NCBI GenBank assembly: GCA_027563935.2
Contig: CM050449.1
Location: 82,553,178-82,617,177, forward strand
Origin: Costus lasius
Taxonomy: Eukaryota; Streptophyta; Magnoliopsida; Zingiberales; Costaceae
Direction of reading: 5' to 3'
Length of the DNA stretch: 64,000 nucleotides
Part shown: positions 34,998-45,021 of the stretch, piece by piece
How positions within the stretch are numbered: position 1 is the first letter of the stretch
Layout of the letters: each line of letters opens with the position of its first letter
Made by a program: the position numbers and the translations under genes
Notes under the pieces: generated by a model
The model's input: the letters and a program-made list of their open reading frames with translations, nothing else
What the model was told of the DNA's origin: nothing
Database searches by the model: none

Positions 34998-35085
34998 CAC
35001 TACAACAAGAAGATAATCTTACATGACATTTGCTACAAAAAAAAACATAATGACCATTGTAGATTTGATTTTGTTTTGAGGGTAT
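34998..35085 (+). mobile_element. Possible CACTA (En/Spm) transposon end, fragment
   Basis: Begins CACTACAACAAGAAG, which resembles the CACTACAAGAAAA-type terminal repeat of plant CACTA transposons, followed by a poly-A stretch. It ends where F integrase begins. No opposite terminal repeat or transposase is present, so this is at most a fragment; chance similarity over about 15 bases is possible. Confidence 0.35.
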
Positions 35086-37380
35086 TATAGGCCAAAAGAA
35101 GCGTTCCTCCACCATATCAAGGGTTTTGTCATGGCCGTGATGGCTGGCGACACCACCCGCGTGTAGCTCGAGCAAAAGATGATCTCGAAGCGACGAGCGG
35201 GGAATGCACAAGCGGTTCCCCAAGAAAAGATAGCCTTTGCACAATTGGTAGGGGGACTCGGGGTCAGGGGACTCAGTCAAGGCAGCGTGGATGGCACCGA
35301 AGTCGGAGCACGTGGCGTACTCCTCCTTGACATGGTCAAAGGTGTTGACACGGGTGCGCATCACACACAGAAGGGTGCAGACACGACTCACAGCGTCCAC
35401 GACGACATTCTCCTTACTCGCCTTGTGATTGATCACAAAGGAGTATTGTTGCAAGTACTCAACCCACCTGGCATGGCGGGCACCCAATTTCTTTTGGGCA
35501 CTAAGGAAAGACAAGGCTTGATGGTTGCTATACAAGAAAAACTTACGATGGAGGAGGTAGTGCCTCCACTGACGAAGCGACTGAACGATGGCATAAAACT
35601 CCTTGTCGTAGGTCGAATAACGCTGCCGGACAGCGTTCAACTTCTCACTAAAGAAGGCAACAGGGTGGCCTTCTTGGCTAAGGGTACCTCCAATCCTAGT
35701 ACTGGAGGCGTCGCAAGCAACCTCAAAGACTTTGGAGAAGTCCGGAAGGCGCAAGACAGGTGCGGTCGTGATGGCATCCCTAAGGGCGTCGAAGGCACGT
35801 TGAGTGGCTGTGGTCCACTCAAAGTTGTCCTTTGACAGACGTTGGGTTAGCGGGGATGCAATCATGCTGAAACCCCGAATGAAACGGCAATAAAAGCCTG
35901 CGAGGCCCAAAAAGTTACGGACCTCGGACACCGTGCGGGGTTTGAGCCAATGTCAGATGGCTTCATCTTTAGCCGGGTCAACAGAAAGACCCTCATCCGA
36001 GACGATGTAACCCAGGAAGTGGACTCAATTTGTCATGAAGGCGCACTTCTTCATGTTAAGGAAGAGGCGCTCCTTCCATAGGAGGTCGAAGGTAGAGCGA
36101 AGATGCTCCAAGTGCTCCTCTCGGGACCGACTAAAAATCAGAATGTCGTCAAAGTAGACGACTAGGAACTTGCCCATGTGGGGCTTGAGAACTTGGGTCA
36201 TGAGGCGCATAAATGTGGACGGGGCGTTAGACAACCCGAATGGCATGACGAGCCACTCGTAAAGACCGTCCTTGGTCTTGAATGCGGTCTTCCATTCATC
36301 ACCTTTGCAGATGTGGACTTGGTGATATCCACTACGAAGATCAAGTTTAGAAAACCACGACGCACCGGAGACTAAGTCCAACATGTTGTCAAGCCTAGGT
36401 ATGGGAAACCTATACTTGACGGTAATCCTATTAATGGCGCGGCTGTCAATGCACATGCGCCACGACCCATCCTTCTTGGGCGTGAGTAAGGCGGGCACCG
36501 CGCAGGGACTTAGACTCTCATGGATGTACCCCTTGGTGAGGAGTTCATCAACTTGACGCTGTAGTTCAGCGTGTTCAGTGGGGTTTAGATGGTGATGGGG
36601 TAAGTTGGGGAGGGGTTCTCCCGGGACAATATCAATGGCATGTTGTATTTCCCTACTCGGAGGGAGTCCATGGGGTAAGTCCTCCGGGCTGATGTCGGAG
36701 AACTCGGTCAAGAGGGCTACGATCTCCGAGGGACGCTCCTCGTCTACGGGAGGAGGGGCACCCGAGGACTCGCGCACCATTAAGGCATAGACAACCTTGG
36801 ACTCGGTGGCCTCGCGCATAAGTGCGGAGGCTCGCATGAGGGACACTACAGTTGGGGCTGGAGGGGCAACTGATAGAGGGACAACCACACCCTTGGAGGT
36901 GGAAGCGCACAGCTCCTTAGGTGGGGTCAGGATCAAACGTATTTTTTGGTCATTGTGGTCAAACACATAACTGTTCGACCGGCCGTAGTGGACTACGTCC
37001 CGATCATATAGCCATGGGCTTCCTAAGAGGACGTGGGTGACATCCATAGCTGCCACGTCACACCACACTTTCTCGCGATAGTCCCCAAAAGCGATGGGGA
37101 CCGGGCATCGGAGGGTGACCGGAAGACTCGACATGTCAACCCATGCGATTGAGTATGGCTTCGGGTGAGGTTCAAGGGGAAGACCGAAACGGGTGATCGT
37201 GGTCCGAGAGACCACATTCAAACTACTACCACCATCGATGACAATCTTACATGAGTGCCCGTTGCACTTGATATAAGTCGTCAAGATGTTTGTACGCCTC
37301 CAATCCTCGGAGGGTGGGGTATGGACAAAGGTGCACCCCACAACCGAAAGTGTGGGGTGACCCGACTCATCACCACTAGT
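35086..37380 (-). pseudogene. Element F pol: protease, reverse transcriptase, RNase H, start of integrase
   Basis: Reads from right to left. Retropepsin-like protease IDGGSSLNVV near 37225. RT follows with PKKDGSWRMCIDSRAIN, KLDLRSGYHQV, MPFGLSNAPSTFMRL and catalytic YFDD (about 36150). Gypsy RNase H follows with VACDASSTRIGG and FFSEKLNAVRQRYSTYDKEFYA. Then the integrase zinc-site beginning VASHHGHDKTLDMVEERFFWP ends at 35086 and unrelated sequence follows. Two in-frame stops lie between 35931 and 36025 (both TGA). The main frames are 36025-37341 and 35086-35931. It is not functional: no integrase core. Confidence 0.88.
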
Positions 37381-38799
37381 GTAGCACTCGGCCTCTACAT
37401 CGTGCTCTGCAGGTTCGCGGGTGATAGTGGCAACACGGGCAGGGGTCTTGTCCGCGGTGGCGGACTTTTTAGGGCAGTCGCGGGACAGATGGCCCGGCTG
37501 CAGGCAGTTGTAACAGTTGATGCGACTAGGCAGGCCGACAAGTGGGGCCTTCCCCTTCTCCTCCCAAGTGGGGCGAGAAGGTAGGGCAACGGGGGCTGAA
37601 CGCCTAGGGGAGGGATGGGCCGCAGGCGGGGGCCATGGGTCGGAACGAGGCTCGTGGCGCTCGGGTCAAGGGTGAGCATGAGGAGGCCCGCCCAAATGAT
37701 GGCGCCTAGGGGGTCTGGACTCACTGCGCCTAGCCGTAGCCCTAAGATCATGCTCGATATCGCGAGCGCGCTGGAAGGTTTGGTCGAACATCTCTGAACT
37801 ATACGTTGGTAGGGCGCGTCAGATGTCCGCGCAGAGGCCATTCCTAAACTTCGACAAAACTAACTCGGGGTCCTCCTGTAAGTTACACCGGAGTTGTAGC
37901 GTCTCAAAGGTGAGGCGATATTCCTCGACGGTACCCGACCCTTGGTGTAGGCTACTATACTGATGAAGGAGTCACTGCCAATAGGAGGGGGGTATGTATC
38001 GCTCGTGGAGGCAATACCTCATTTCTTCCCAAGTGGTGATGGGAGGAAGGGCTTACTGCGCATTTTGGCGCTCCATGTTTGCCCAATGCAAACGTGCAGG
38101 GCCCTCGAGTAAGGTGCGCACATACCTCACACGTGATTCGGGAGGCCAGTTACTAAGGTCAAAGTAGGAGTCGACCGACGCGACCCAGTCAAGGAATTGT
38201 GACAAGTCGAAACCACCCGCAAAGGGCATGGGGGTGTTCCAAATGTAGCGGTGGAAGTCGTCATTCAAGCGAGGGCGCTCTACATGGTGTCGGTTTGGGC
38301 CCCTTTGCCTGACCCAAGCATGCCCAAAACAGCCATTAGGTTGGGGCCCTTGTGCGGCCCACACGTCATCCTCATCCAGGGGTTCATCTCCATAACCGAG
38401 GTCCCCTTGGACCTCATGAGGCCGCAAGTGACCGGACTCATCCTCGAAGACTCGCGGGCGCGGGGGCGCGGTCATCGGAGGCAACTCTCTAGTCGGCGGG
38501 GCTGGGTGTGCAGACGGAGGTGGATTATTCGGGTTAGAGAGCCTATGCTCCGAAGGCTCAGGGCGACTTGCGAGGCTATGGATCCCAGCCATAATTTGCT
38601 AAAACATCGCACTTGTATTCCCTTCAAGGGATTCCAAGCGCGTGGACAGCACATCCAACTTGGCGTCTACATGCGCTTCAAGCGTAGCCAAAGATTCTAA
38701 ATGGGTTCTACTCCCTTCCGAGGGTTGGACCGACACTTGGGTTTCAGGGAGGGTTTCTGGAAATTGGGATGACATAACTTGTGACCTTGTAGTCACCAT
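37381..38799 (-). pseudogene. Element F gag with CCHC zinc knuckle, broken by stops
   Basis: Starts at ATG 38799 (MVTTRSQVMSS). A stop near 38599 follows FEGN-like residues at the end of a helical segment with heptad leucines (LESLATLEAHVDAKLDVLSTRLESLEG), a likely coiled coil. The frame resumes at 38592 and shows FDLSQFLDWVASVDSYFDL and WANMERQ, typical of gypsy capsid. More stops follow, including TGA codons near 37965 and 37815 at positions where Arg is expected. The nucleocapsid knuckle CYNCLQPGHLSRDC lies near 37475-37516. The antisense frame at 38251-38700 is a shadow. Confidence 0.82.
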
Positions 38800-38900
38800 G
38801 CCCAAACAAGAGGAAACGTAGGATGCAGAAAAATGCTGAAAACATGTAGAAATATGACTAAGTATGGATCACGCGAACAATGAAAATTGATCGCACAACT

Positions 38901-38913
38901 TGCTCTAATACCA
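38901..38913 (-). promoter_or_regulatory. Primer-binding site of element F
   Basis: Sense strand TGGTATTAGAGCA, complementary to initiator-Met tRNA with one change from TGGTATCAGAGC. It lies a few bases from the right LTR. Confidence 0.8.
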
Positions 38914-38917
38914 AAAT

Positions 38918-39885
38918 TGATGCAGCTACTATAGGAGGGTTGGTCCTTAGTGTCGTACTCTACGGTGTTTACACAATGCACATAAATTGTGAGAGGGCCT
39001 TGTGACGAGAGAAGTCAAATCGCTCGGAAACTATAGCAAGAAACACGAGAAATCGGCGTGAATTCATTTTGAGGCAATACTAATGCGAGAGAAATCCAAC
39101 GGCACCCAAAATTACTGAAATTCACTCACTAACCTCTAGAGCAATTTTAAGCACAGCACGAACGGGGTTTGCGGATCACGAGGTCAACTCACGCGCCTAT
39201 GCACCTACGAATAAACCAACGAACAAGGAAACCGTCCACGACTCCGACGCTCGGATGCTCGTGGGTGAGAGGGCGAAAGAAACTCAACACGGAAAGAACG
39301 TATAAAAATAGGCGAACCTGACCCACCCGGAATGGTGGGATTTACTTCTTGAAAGCAGGAAACACTTCGAGTCGAGACACCGGTTGCCGACTCTTACAAA
39401 CTCTGAAGACGAGGCTACTTCGTCTTCCACACAAGCTGGAGGCAAACTCGCTCACCAGGAGAACTCTACCTCTAAGAGAACTAAGGGAGAATCTTGGCCA
39501 GCCTCTCTATTTTATAAGAGAACTAAGGAAACACTTCGAGTCGGAACGTTCACGTAGTTGTCTGCGGGACTCTTGGGGCAAGTTTTTCGTCGTTGGATGA
39601 CCCGAGGAACATTCTGTGGGATTTCCGACTTGTGCATGTGAATCTTCAGGAAGTTGTTTGCAAGACTCTCGGGGCAAGGTTTTCGTCACTAGGTGCCTCG
39701 AGGAACTTTCTATGGAAAATCTAACTTGTGCATGTGAAGCTGCCCTCTAATCGGGTAGTTGCCCGCAGGAATCTCGGGGCATAGCTTCCGTCACTGGGTA
39801 CCCCGAGGAACTTTCTGTGGAAAATTTTTGGGGCACCATTGGGGCCAGATTTTCCCCTTCCTTCATGTTGTATGCTCCTGCATCA
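38918..39885 (-). repeat. Element F 5' LTR
   Basis: 968 bp, TGATGCAG...CTGCATCA, followed by duplication ACATC. It contains three tandem copies of a roughly 100-bp unit starting at 39554, 39650 and 39755 (each with AGTTG...GGGGCA...CCCGAGGAAC). The left LTR has only one copy. Confidence 0.88.
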
Positions 39886-40598
39886 ACATCCCCATCATCG
39901 CGATTAGGTACAGATATATTACAGTCCCTTTGCTAAACTGATATCCGATTGGACAAGTGTGTCATCACTTGTTTTAACCCAATCACATGGTTATGACTAA
40001 ATCAAGTCTTCACCTGGGTATGGCCATACACTTTCAGTCATAGACCATATAGGAGCTCCATGGATATCAAGCTTCCCTTAAGAAGGGGCAAATCCTCTGT
40101 CTGTATATTAATCTTCTAATCTGGGTCGTGACATACTCAATGATAACCGTTATAACCTCCCAATTATGGTGAGGTGTTAGGTTGCATCAAAGCATGCCCT
40201 TAACGATATAGAATAGTCAATGACCTCAAGTCTAAGGATCAATTCATCTCCTATCACTTGTGAGGATAACTCATGACACTAAGTCATTGCCTCACAGTGG
40301 GTCTGTCCAATATATCCACCACTGATATACTCATATGTCTGCGTTAGCACCTCGTGCCTAACCAGCTCATATATCAGTCTCTCAAGTACCATAGCTGTCC
40401 CTTATCCACTAAGGTACATCAACTGAGGACAATCTTTTGAGCACAGATCCAATCTGTCTCCAGGGACATTATCATGTAAGTACATAAACGTAGATGTAGA
40501 CAAACAATGATAATGACAATGCCAGAGTGATAAGAAATACCAAAGTCAAGTAGTACATAGGTTGACCAAATATAGGTCTCAGGGCATATACACCAACA
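39886..40598 (-). repeat. LTR fragment K, part 2 (Fam2)
   Basis: Continues K beyond F, starting with duplication ACATC and ending GGGCATATACACCAACA at 40598. It contains the palindrome GTATGGCCATAC at 40018-40029. No polypurine tract follows; the next base is inside the RT gene of J. So K is the 5' LTR end of a minus element, or a solo LTR, inserted in J. The expected duplication partner ATAAG lies left of the window. Confidence 0.85.
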
Positions 40599-42200
40599 AT
40601 AAGGATGCATAGGAATTTGGAAAAATCCAGAGTATCCATCTAAGAAACAAAAGTGAGAATGGTTTGCAAGCCTTTCAACCATTTGATCAATAAAAGGTAA
40701 AGGAAAATGGTCCTTCCTAGTAGCAGCATTCAATTTTCTATAATCTATGCACATGCACCAACTAGTTACAGTTCTAACAGGAATTAATTCATTGTCTTTA
40801 TTTTTCATGATAGTTACCCCTCCTTTCTTAGGAACACAATGTACAGGACTTACCCATTTACTATCAGAGATATGATAGATAATACTTGCATCAAGTAATT
40901 TCAAAATCTCCTTCTTCACAACTTTTTTCATAGAGGGGTTAAGTCTCCTTTGAAAATCTACATGTGGCCTGTGTTCCTCTTCCATCAAGACCCTGTGCAT
41001 ACAAAAGGAAGGGTTAATTCCCTTTAAGTCATCAATTGTGTACCCAATTACCTTCCTATGAATCCTTAATTCTTTGAGAAACAAATTTGTTTCCCTTTTT
41101 CCAAGCTGTGCATCAACAATAACAGGGTAAGTAGAATCAGGACCAAGAAATTCATAACGAAGGTTATCAGGTAAAGCTTTAAGTTCTACTTTTGGGGCTT
41201 TCCTTTCTTCACTCTTTTCATTATCACAAGCACTGCAATCTAATAATTCATCAATTTTAGAATTGGTCTCTACCTTTGAATCAAGAGTAGAATTTAAATC
41301 AGAATCAATTTTAGAGGTTTCAATAAATAAATCATTAAGATCATAGACAATGTCATCTACAGCATGTATACTACAGCAAAATCCAGAATTTGATGGGTTT
41401 TTCATGGCTTCATTCAAGTCATACTCAATTCTTTCATCCCCAATGTTAAGTGTAAGCTTACCATTCTTTACATCAATAAGTGCTCCCGCTGTAGCTAATA
41501 ACGTCTACCAAGTATGATGGGGATTTTTGCATCTTCTTCCATCTCAAGAATAACAAAATCTGCTGGGATGAAATATTTACCTACTTCGATAGGCACATCT
41601 TCAAGAATTCTTACAGGGTATTTAACTGAATGATCGACGAGCTGCAAAGATATAGAAGTCGGTTTAAGCTCTCCCATATTCAATTTCCTGCAAATAGACA
41701 ATGGCATTAGACTCACACTAGCACCTAAATCACATAAGGCTCGGTCAAAAGTTATGCCCCCAATAAAACAAGGTATAGAGAAACTACCTAGATCTTTTAA
41801 TTTCGGTGGCAACTTGTTTTAGATAATAGCACTACATTCTTCAGTAAGAGCCATAGTACCATAGTCCTCTATTTTTCTCTTGTTAGACAAAATTTCTTTC
41901 AAAAATTTAGCATATGTGGGCATTTGAGATAAAGCTTCATTAAAAGGAATATTAATGTAAAGCTTTTTCAAAACATCAAGAAATCTTCCAAACTGTTTGT
42001 CTAATTTCGCCTGCACTAGTCTCTGGGGAAAGGGTATAGGTGGCCTATGTGGTGTAGTAGAACTAGGTTTAGAAACATCATTCTGACATGGCTCATCACC
42101 TTTAGGTTCATCACTTTGGTGAAGTGGCGAACTAGTTTGGGACTGCTCATGTTCAGAAGATTTTTCCAAATCTAGTTCATAGTCATGTTTATCATCAGGC
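40599..42200 (-). pseudogene. Element J pol: protease and N-terminal reverse transcriptase, truncated
   Basis: Three pieces. At 41819-42169 is the Gag/protease linker (PIPFPQRLVQAKLDKQFGRFL). A stop at 41816-41818 precedes 41495-41812, the protease with DLGASVSLMPLSI and YFIPADFVILEM. A 1-nt frameshift near 41500 (after IILGR) precedes 40599-41417, which runs through the typical Athila spacer into RT (CVPKKGG, CIDYRKLNAATRKDHFPLPFIDQM) and stops at GYSGFFQIPMHP where LTR K begins. The YxDD motif is absent. The listed frame continuing past 40598 reads LTR sequence and is not part of J. Confidence 0.87.
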
Positions 42201-42241
42201 TCTTTTTCTTTATCTTCAATTCTCCTTTTAGACTCATATAA

Positions 42242-43192
42242 TTATCTTCCACTCCTAGTAGTGATAGCATTACAATGTTCCCTAGGATCTAATTCAGGTT
42301 CAGTAGGTATTTGATCTTCTGGAGCTTTATTATAAATAACTAAGGATCCTACTTGAGAGGTAAGATGATTAACCAATCCCTTAAGATCTTCAATCTCTTT
42401 ATTTTGGTTTGTCATTAATTGATTTTGGCTAGCCATAAACGTCTCAAGCTTGGATTCCACATTAAAAGAATTTACCTCTTTGGTCAAGGTCTGCCATCCC
42501 TCATTCTCATTCTTACCATGTTGATGACAATATAGCATTCCTTCTTCAGTAGTCCATTGGTTATGGTTCAGGGACATCTCCTCAAATAGGGTAAAAGCAT
42601 CTTCGACGGTTTTGCTCATGAGGGCTCCTCCTACAGCAGCATCAACAATTGGACAGATATTATAAAGTAGACCATTATGAAATGTATGAATTAAAATCCA
42701 ATTTTCAAGGTCATGGTAGGGACACTTCCGTTGTAAATCATTAAATCGCTCCCATGCTTCGCTAAATGATTCACCATCCTTCTGTGTAAAGCTTGTAATT
42801 TGGTTTCTCAATTGGATAGTTTTGCTGGGTGGAAAGCACTTCATCAAGAAAGCATTTGACAGTTGTTCCCATGTGGTGAAGGTCCCGGTGGGTCGAGAAT
42901 GCAGCCAAGAACGCGCTCGGTCCTTGAGAGAAAAAGAAAATAATCTTAGTTTTAATGCATTCGCAGAAACTCCATTAATTTTAATGGTGTCACAATATTC
43001 AAGAAAAAGATATAGATGTTGATAGGGATCTTCAATTTGTGATCCTAAAAATTGATTCTGCTGGATCATAGACAAGAAAACAGGATTGATCTCAAAATTA
43101 TTGGCCTCAATAGCTGGCTTGCCAATGCTAAAGTGTATCCCCTGAGGATTAGGAGCTGCATAGTCCCTAAGTGGTCTTTTGTCTGTCATCAT
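42242..43192 (-). pseudogene. Element J gag, Athila type, about 316 codons open
   Basis: I take the start as the double ATG at 43189-43192 (MMTDKRPLRDYAAPN); the open frame extends upstream to 43435 but crosses the primer site and LTR, so that part is not coding. The capsid region has the retrotrans_gag pattern: LRLFSFSLKDRARSWLHS, then AFLMKCFPPSKTIQLRNQI, then GESFSEAWERFNDLQRKCPYH. It ends EHCNAITTRSGR, stop at 42242, just where Athila Gag-Pol continues into the protease linker, so the stop is probably a mutation separating gag from pol. No CCHC knuckle is visible, which fits this group. Confidence 0.87.
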
Positions 43193-43338
43193 ATCTAAGT
43201 TTCCTATGCACACTAAAGTAGATGGATCAAATAACACAAGTAAACAGAAAAGAACATAAAAATAGAACATAAACAAGAAATAAACAAAACCTAGTCTAGC
43301 AATACTTTCAATATCTTCAATATTGACAAAAACTAAGG

Positions 43339-43356
43339 TCCTCGGCAACGGCGCCA
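43339..43356 (-). promoter_or_regulatory. Primer-binding site of element J (tRNA-Asp type)
   Basis: Sense strand TGGCGCCGTTGCCGAGGA, complementary to the 3' end of plant tRNA-Asp(GTC) except one base. This primer is typical of Athila elements. Confidence 0.85.
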
Positions 43357-43367
43357 AAAACTTTTTC

Positions 43368-45021
43368 TGTCCACAAGTGCATGGATACTCGAAGTAATAA
43401 AAAAGATATCGAACCACAGAGACCTCATTTGTCAAGTACTGAATAATTAATTTCTTACTAGCTAGGCGATCGCAATATTCAAGTAAACTATAGAAGGCTA
43501 CATGAAAATATCAGAGAGAGAATCTGGGACTAGGGTTTCATTCACTTTAATTTCCATAACTAGATATGAAAAGATGTTTGTCAAGTCTAATTTTATCATG
43601 ATAAAGATGTAATTTACTTAATTTACTTCATAAAGGGATTGTCTTACTCTCGTGCAGACAATCGTACAGGGGACCAATCCTCGCTTTCGCGTAGGATCTA
43701 TCCCATGCTGAAAATAAGTAAATCATCAATCAAAGAACTCAAGGATCACTTTCGTGCATCCAAATTCTAAGTTGATTATCTCAAGTGGAGTCTCAAGAAT
43801 CACTTTCGTGCATCCGAGTCTCAACACAGGTTCTACTTAAGGTTCTCCAATGTTCCGATCCTCACTTTCGTGCAAGATCTTCACGTTTAACAAAATAACT
43901 CAATCTTAGATTCAAATTATCAAATATGGCAATTATTCTTCTAAAATCAAGAAATAAGATATAACCTAATTTCTTATGGTGAGTTCCTAATATTCAATTT
44001 CAGGGTTCCAAGTTCTCAAGCAAATCACTTTTCAGTCCATATTGTGAAAACTCAAAAAACATGCATGATAATAAGAAAACTATGGAGAATTACAGACAAT
44101 CGTCACATAAGTAGAATTATCACAATAAAATTATACTTGACGAAATAATGGAAAATTCATCTAGTCATTAAGAAATCAAAGGGAATTACTCCCTCAAGTC
44201 CCATAAAAGGTTTAAGCTTTCATGGTAGAAAGATTACAATATTCCATAGTGTCAAAGTGTAAGAAATCAAAGAAAAAGGGGGAAAACAAATAACCACACA
44301 GCTGTAATAGAAATTATAGCCATAATTTCCGCACGTGAACAGTGCCAGCGGCACGCTTTTGTTGATTTCTCCTCCGATCGATCTCCTTTCACTCTGAAAC
44401 TTCTAGGGTATGTTCTCCTCTTCCAAGTGAAGCTTCCCCTCAAATTTCACGGCCGGAGATGCATTGTACAATTCCCGACAGTGAAACCTAGGGTGGCAGC
44501 ATGTAACTCCATTTCTCTCTCAAGAGTAGATGAAAATTAGGGCTTCTTGGTTGTGTGTGTTTGCCTCCTTCTGAACTACTATTTTTCTTCTTATGGATCT
44601 TCGAATTATTGCCTAGATCGTCCGCAATCATTGCGCAAAAATTGGGCTTCAAAAAGTCTGTGAAAATCGCGTGTTCATAATAGAATTACGACCGTGGTTT
44701 CTGTTACGGCACGGCCATATTTTCTTTAAGTTCTTCTGTACAGGATTCGACCAAAATTACGGTAGTGTGAAATTACTTATGGCAGTACTGTATTTTCTCT
44801 AAATCTCTCGGGTCAAAAAATGCACCAAAATACGGCACCGTGGAAATGATTACGGCACTGCCGTAAAATCTGGAAATCTCTCGGGTGAAAAATAGATTGA
44901 AATTACGGCCCGTGAAATTCCGTACGGTAGTGCCATAATTTTCAAAAAACTTTCTGGATGAAAACTTCCCAAGTTACGGCAGTGCTCTGATATTACGGTA
45001 GCTGTGAAAATACGGTACCGT
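43368..45021 (-). repeat. Element J 5' LTR, partial, with tandem repeats
   Basis: Starts TGTCCACAAGTGCATGG on the plus strand 11 bases from the primer site. At least 1,654 bp, cut by the LTR of G. The last third (44684-45021) holds about five degenerate tandem units of 70-73 bp (starts near 44684, 44754, 44827, 44900, 44971), each with TACGGCA- and TGCCGTA-like pieces. I see no frame in it. Confidence 0.8.

Larger units (their letters stand above)
32160..39885 (-). mobile_element. Element F: decayed Ty3/gypsy retrotransposon, chromovirus-like
   Basis: Bounded by ACATC on both sides (32155-32159, 39886-39890). LTR ends TGATGCAG and CTGCATCA are exact inverted repeats of each other. Left LTR 32160 to about 33384 (3' end lost), right LTR 38918-39885. 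The internal region reads minus-strand: gag with CCHC knuckle, protease, RT, RNase H and the start of integrase, which is the gypsy order. The rest of integrase is missing, replaced by LTR fragment L, unassigned DNA and a CACTA-like end. RT and RNase H resemble plant chromoviruses; without integrase the lineage is not fixed. Confidence 0.87.
40599..45021 (-). mobile_element. Element J: partial Athila-like Ty3/gypsy retrotransposon
   Basis: Right-hand part of a minus-strand gypsy element: LTR (43368-45021, cut by G), tRNA-Asp type primer site, gag, protease, and RT up to the first catalytic region. The Gag start DKRPLRDYAAPNPQGIHFSI, a protease with DLGASVSLMP, and an RT segment DYRKLNAATRKDHFPLPFIDQM are characteristic of the Athila group. 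The rest of RT, RNase H, integrase and the other LTR must lie left of the window beyond the nest. It is the oldest layer seen. Confidence 0.88.

Noticed and set aside
35179..35835. 218-codon plus-strand open frame
   Set aside because: Antisense shadow of the gypsy F RNase H and RT region, which has clear protein motifs on the minus strand; the plus-strand translation matches no family I recognise.
37395..37841. 148-codon minus-strand frame rich in Pro, Ser and Arg
   Set aside because: Runs in a different frame across the F nucleocapsid region; the CCHC knuckle is in the other frame, which is the real one.
38251..38700. 149-codon plus-strand open frame
   Set aside because: Antisense shadow of F gag in GC-rich sequence.
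40419..40598. C-terminal 60 residues of the J RT frame
   Set aside because: This part is LTR K sequence read through after the insertion point, not RT.
43193..43435. N-terminal 81 residues of the J gag frame with a hydrophobic stretch
   Set aside because: They overlap the primer-binding site and LTR of J; the real start is the ATG pair at 43189-43192. The hydrophobic segment is not a signal peptide.
44684..45021. CRISPR-like array
   Set aside because: Repeats are degenerate and contiguous without unique spacers, in a plant LTR.
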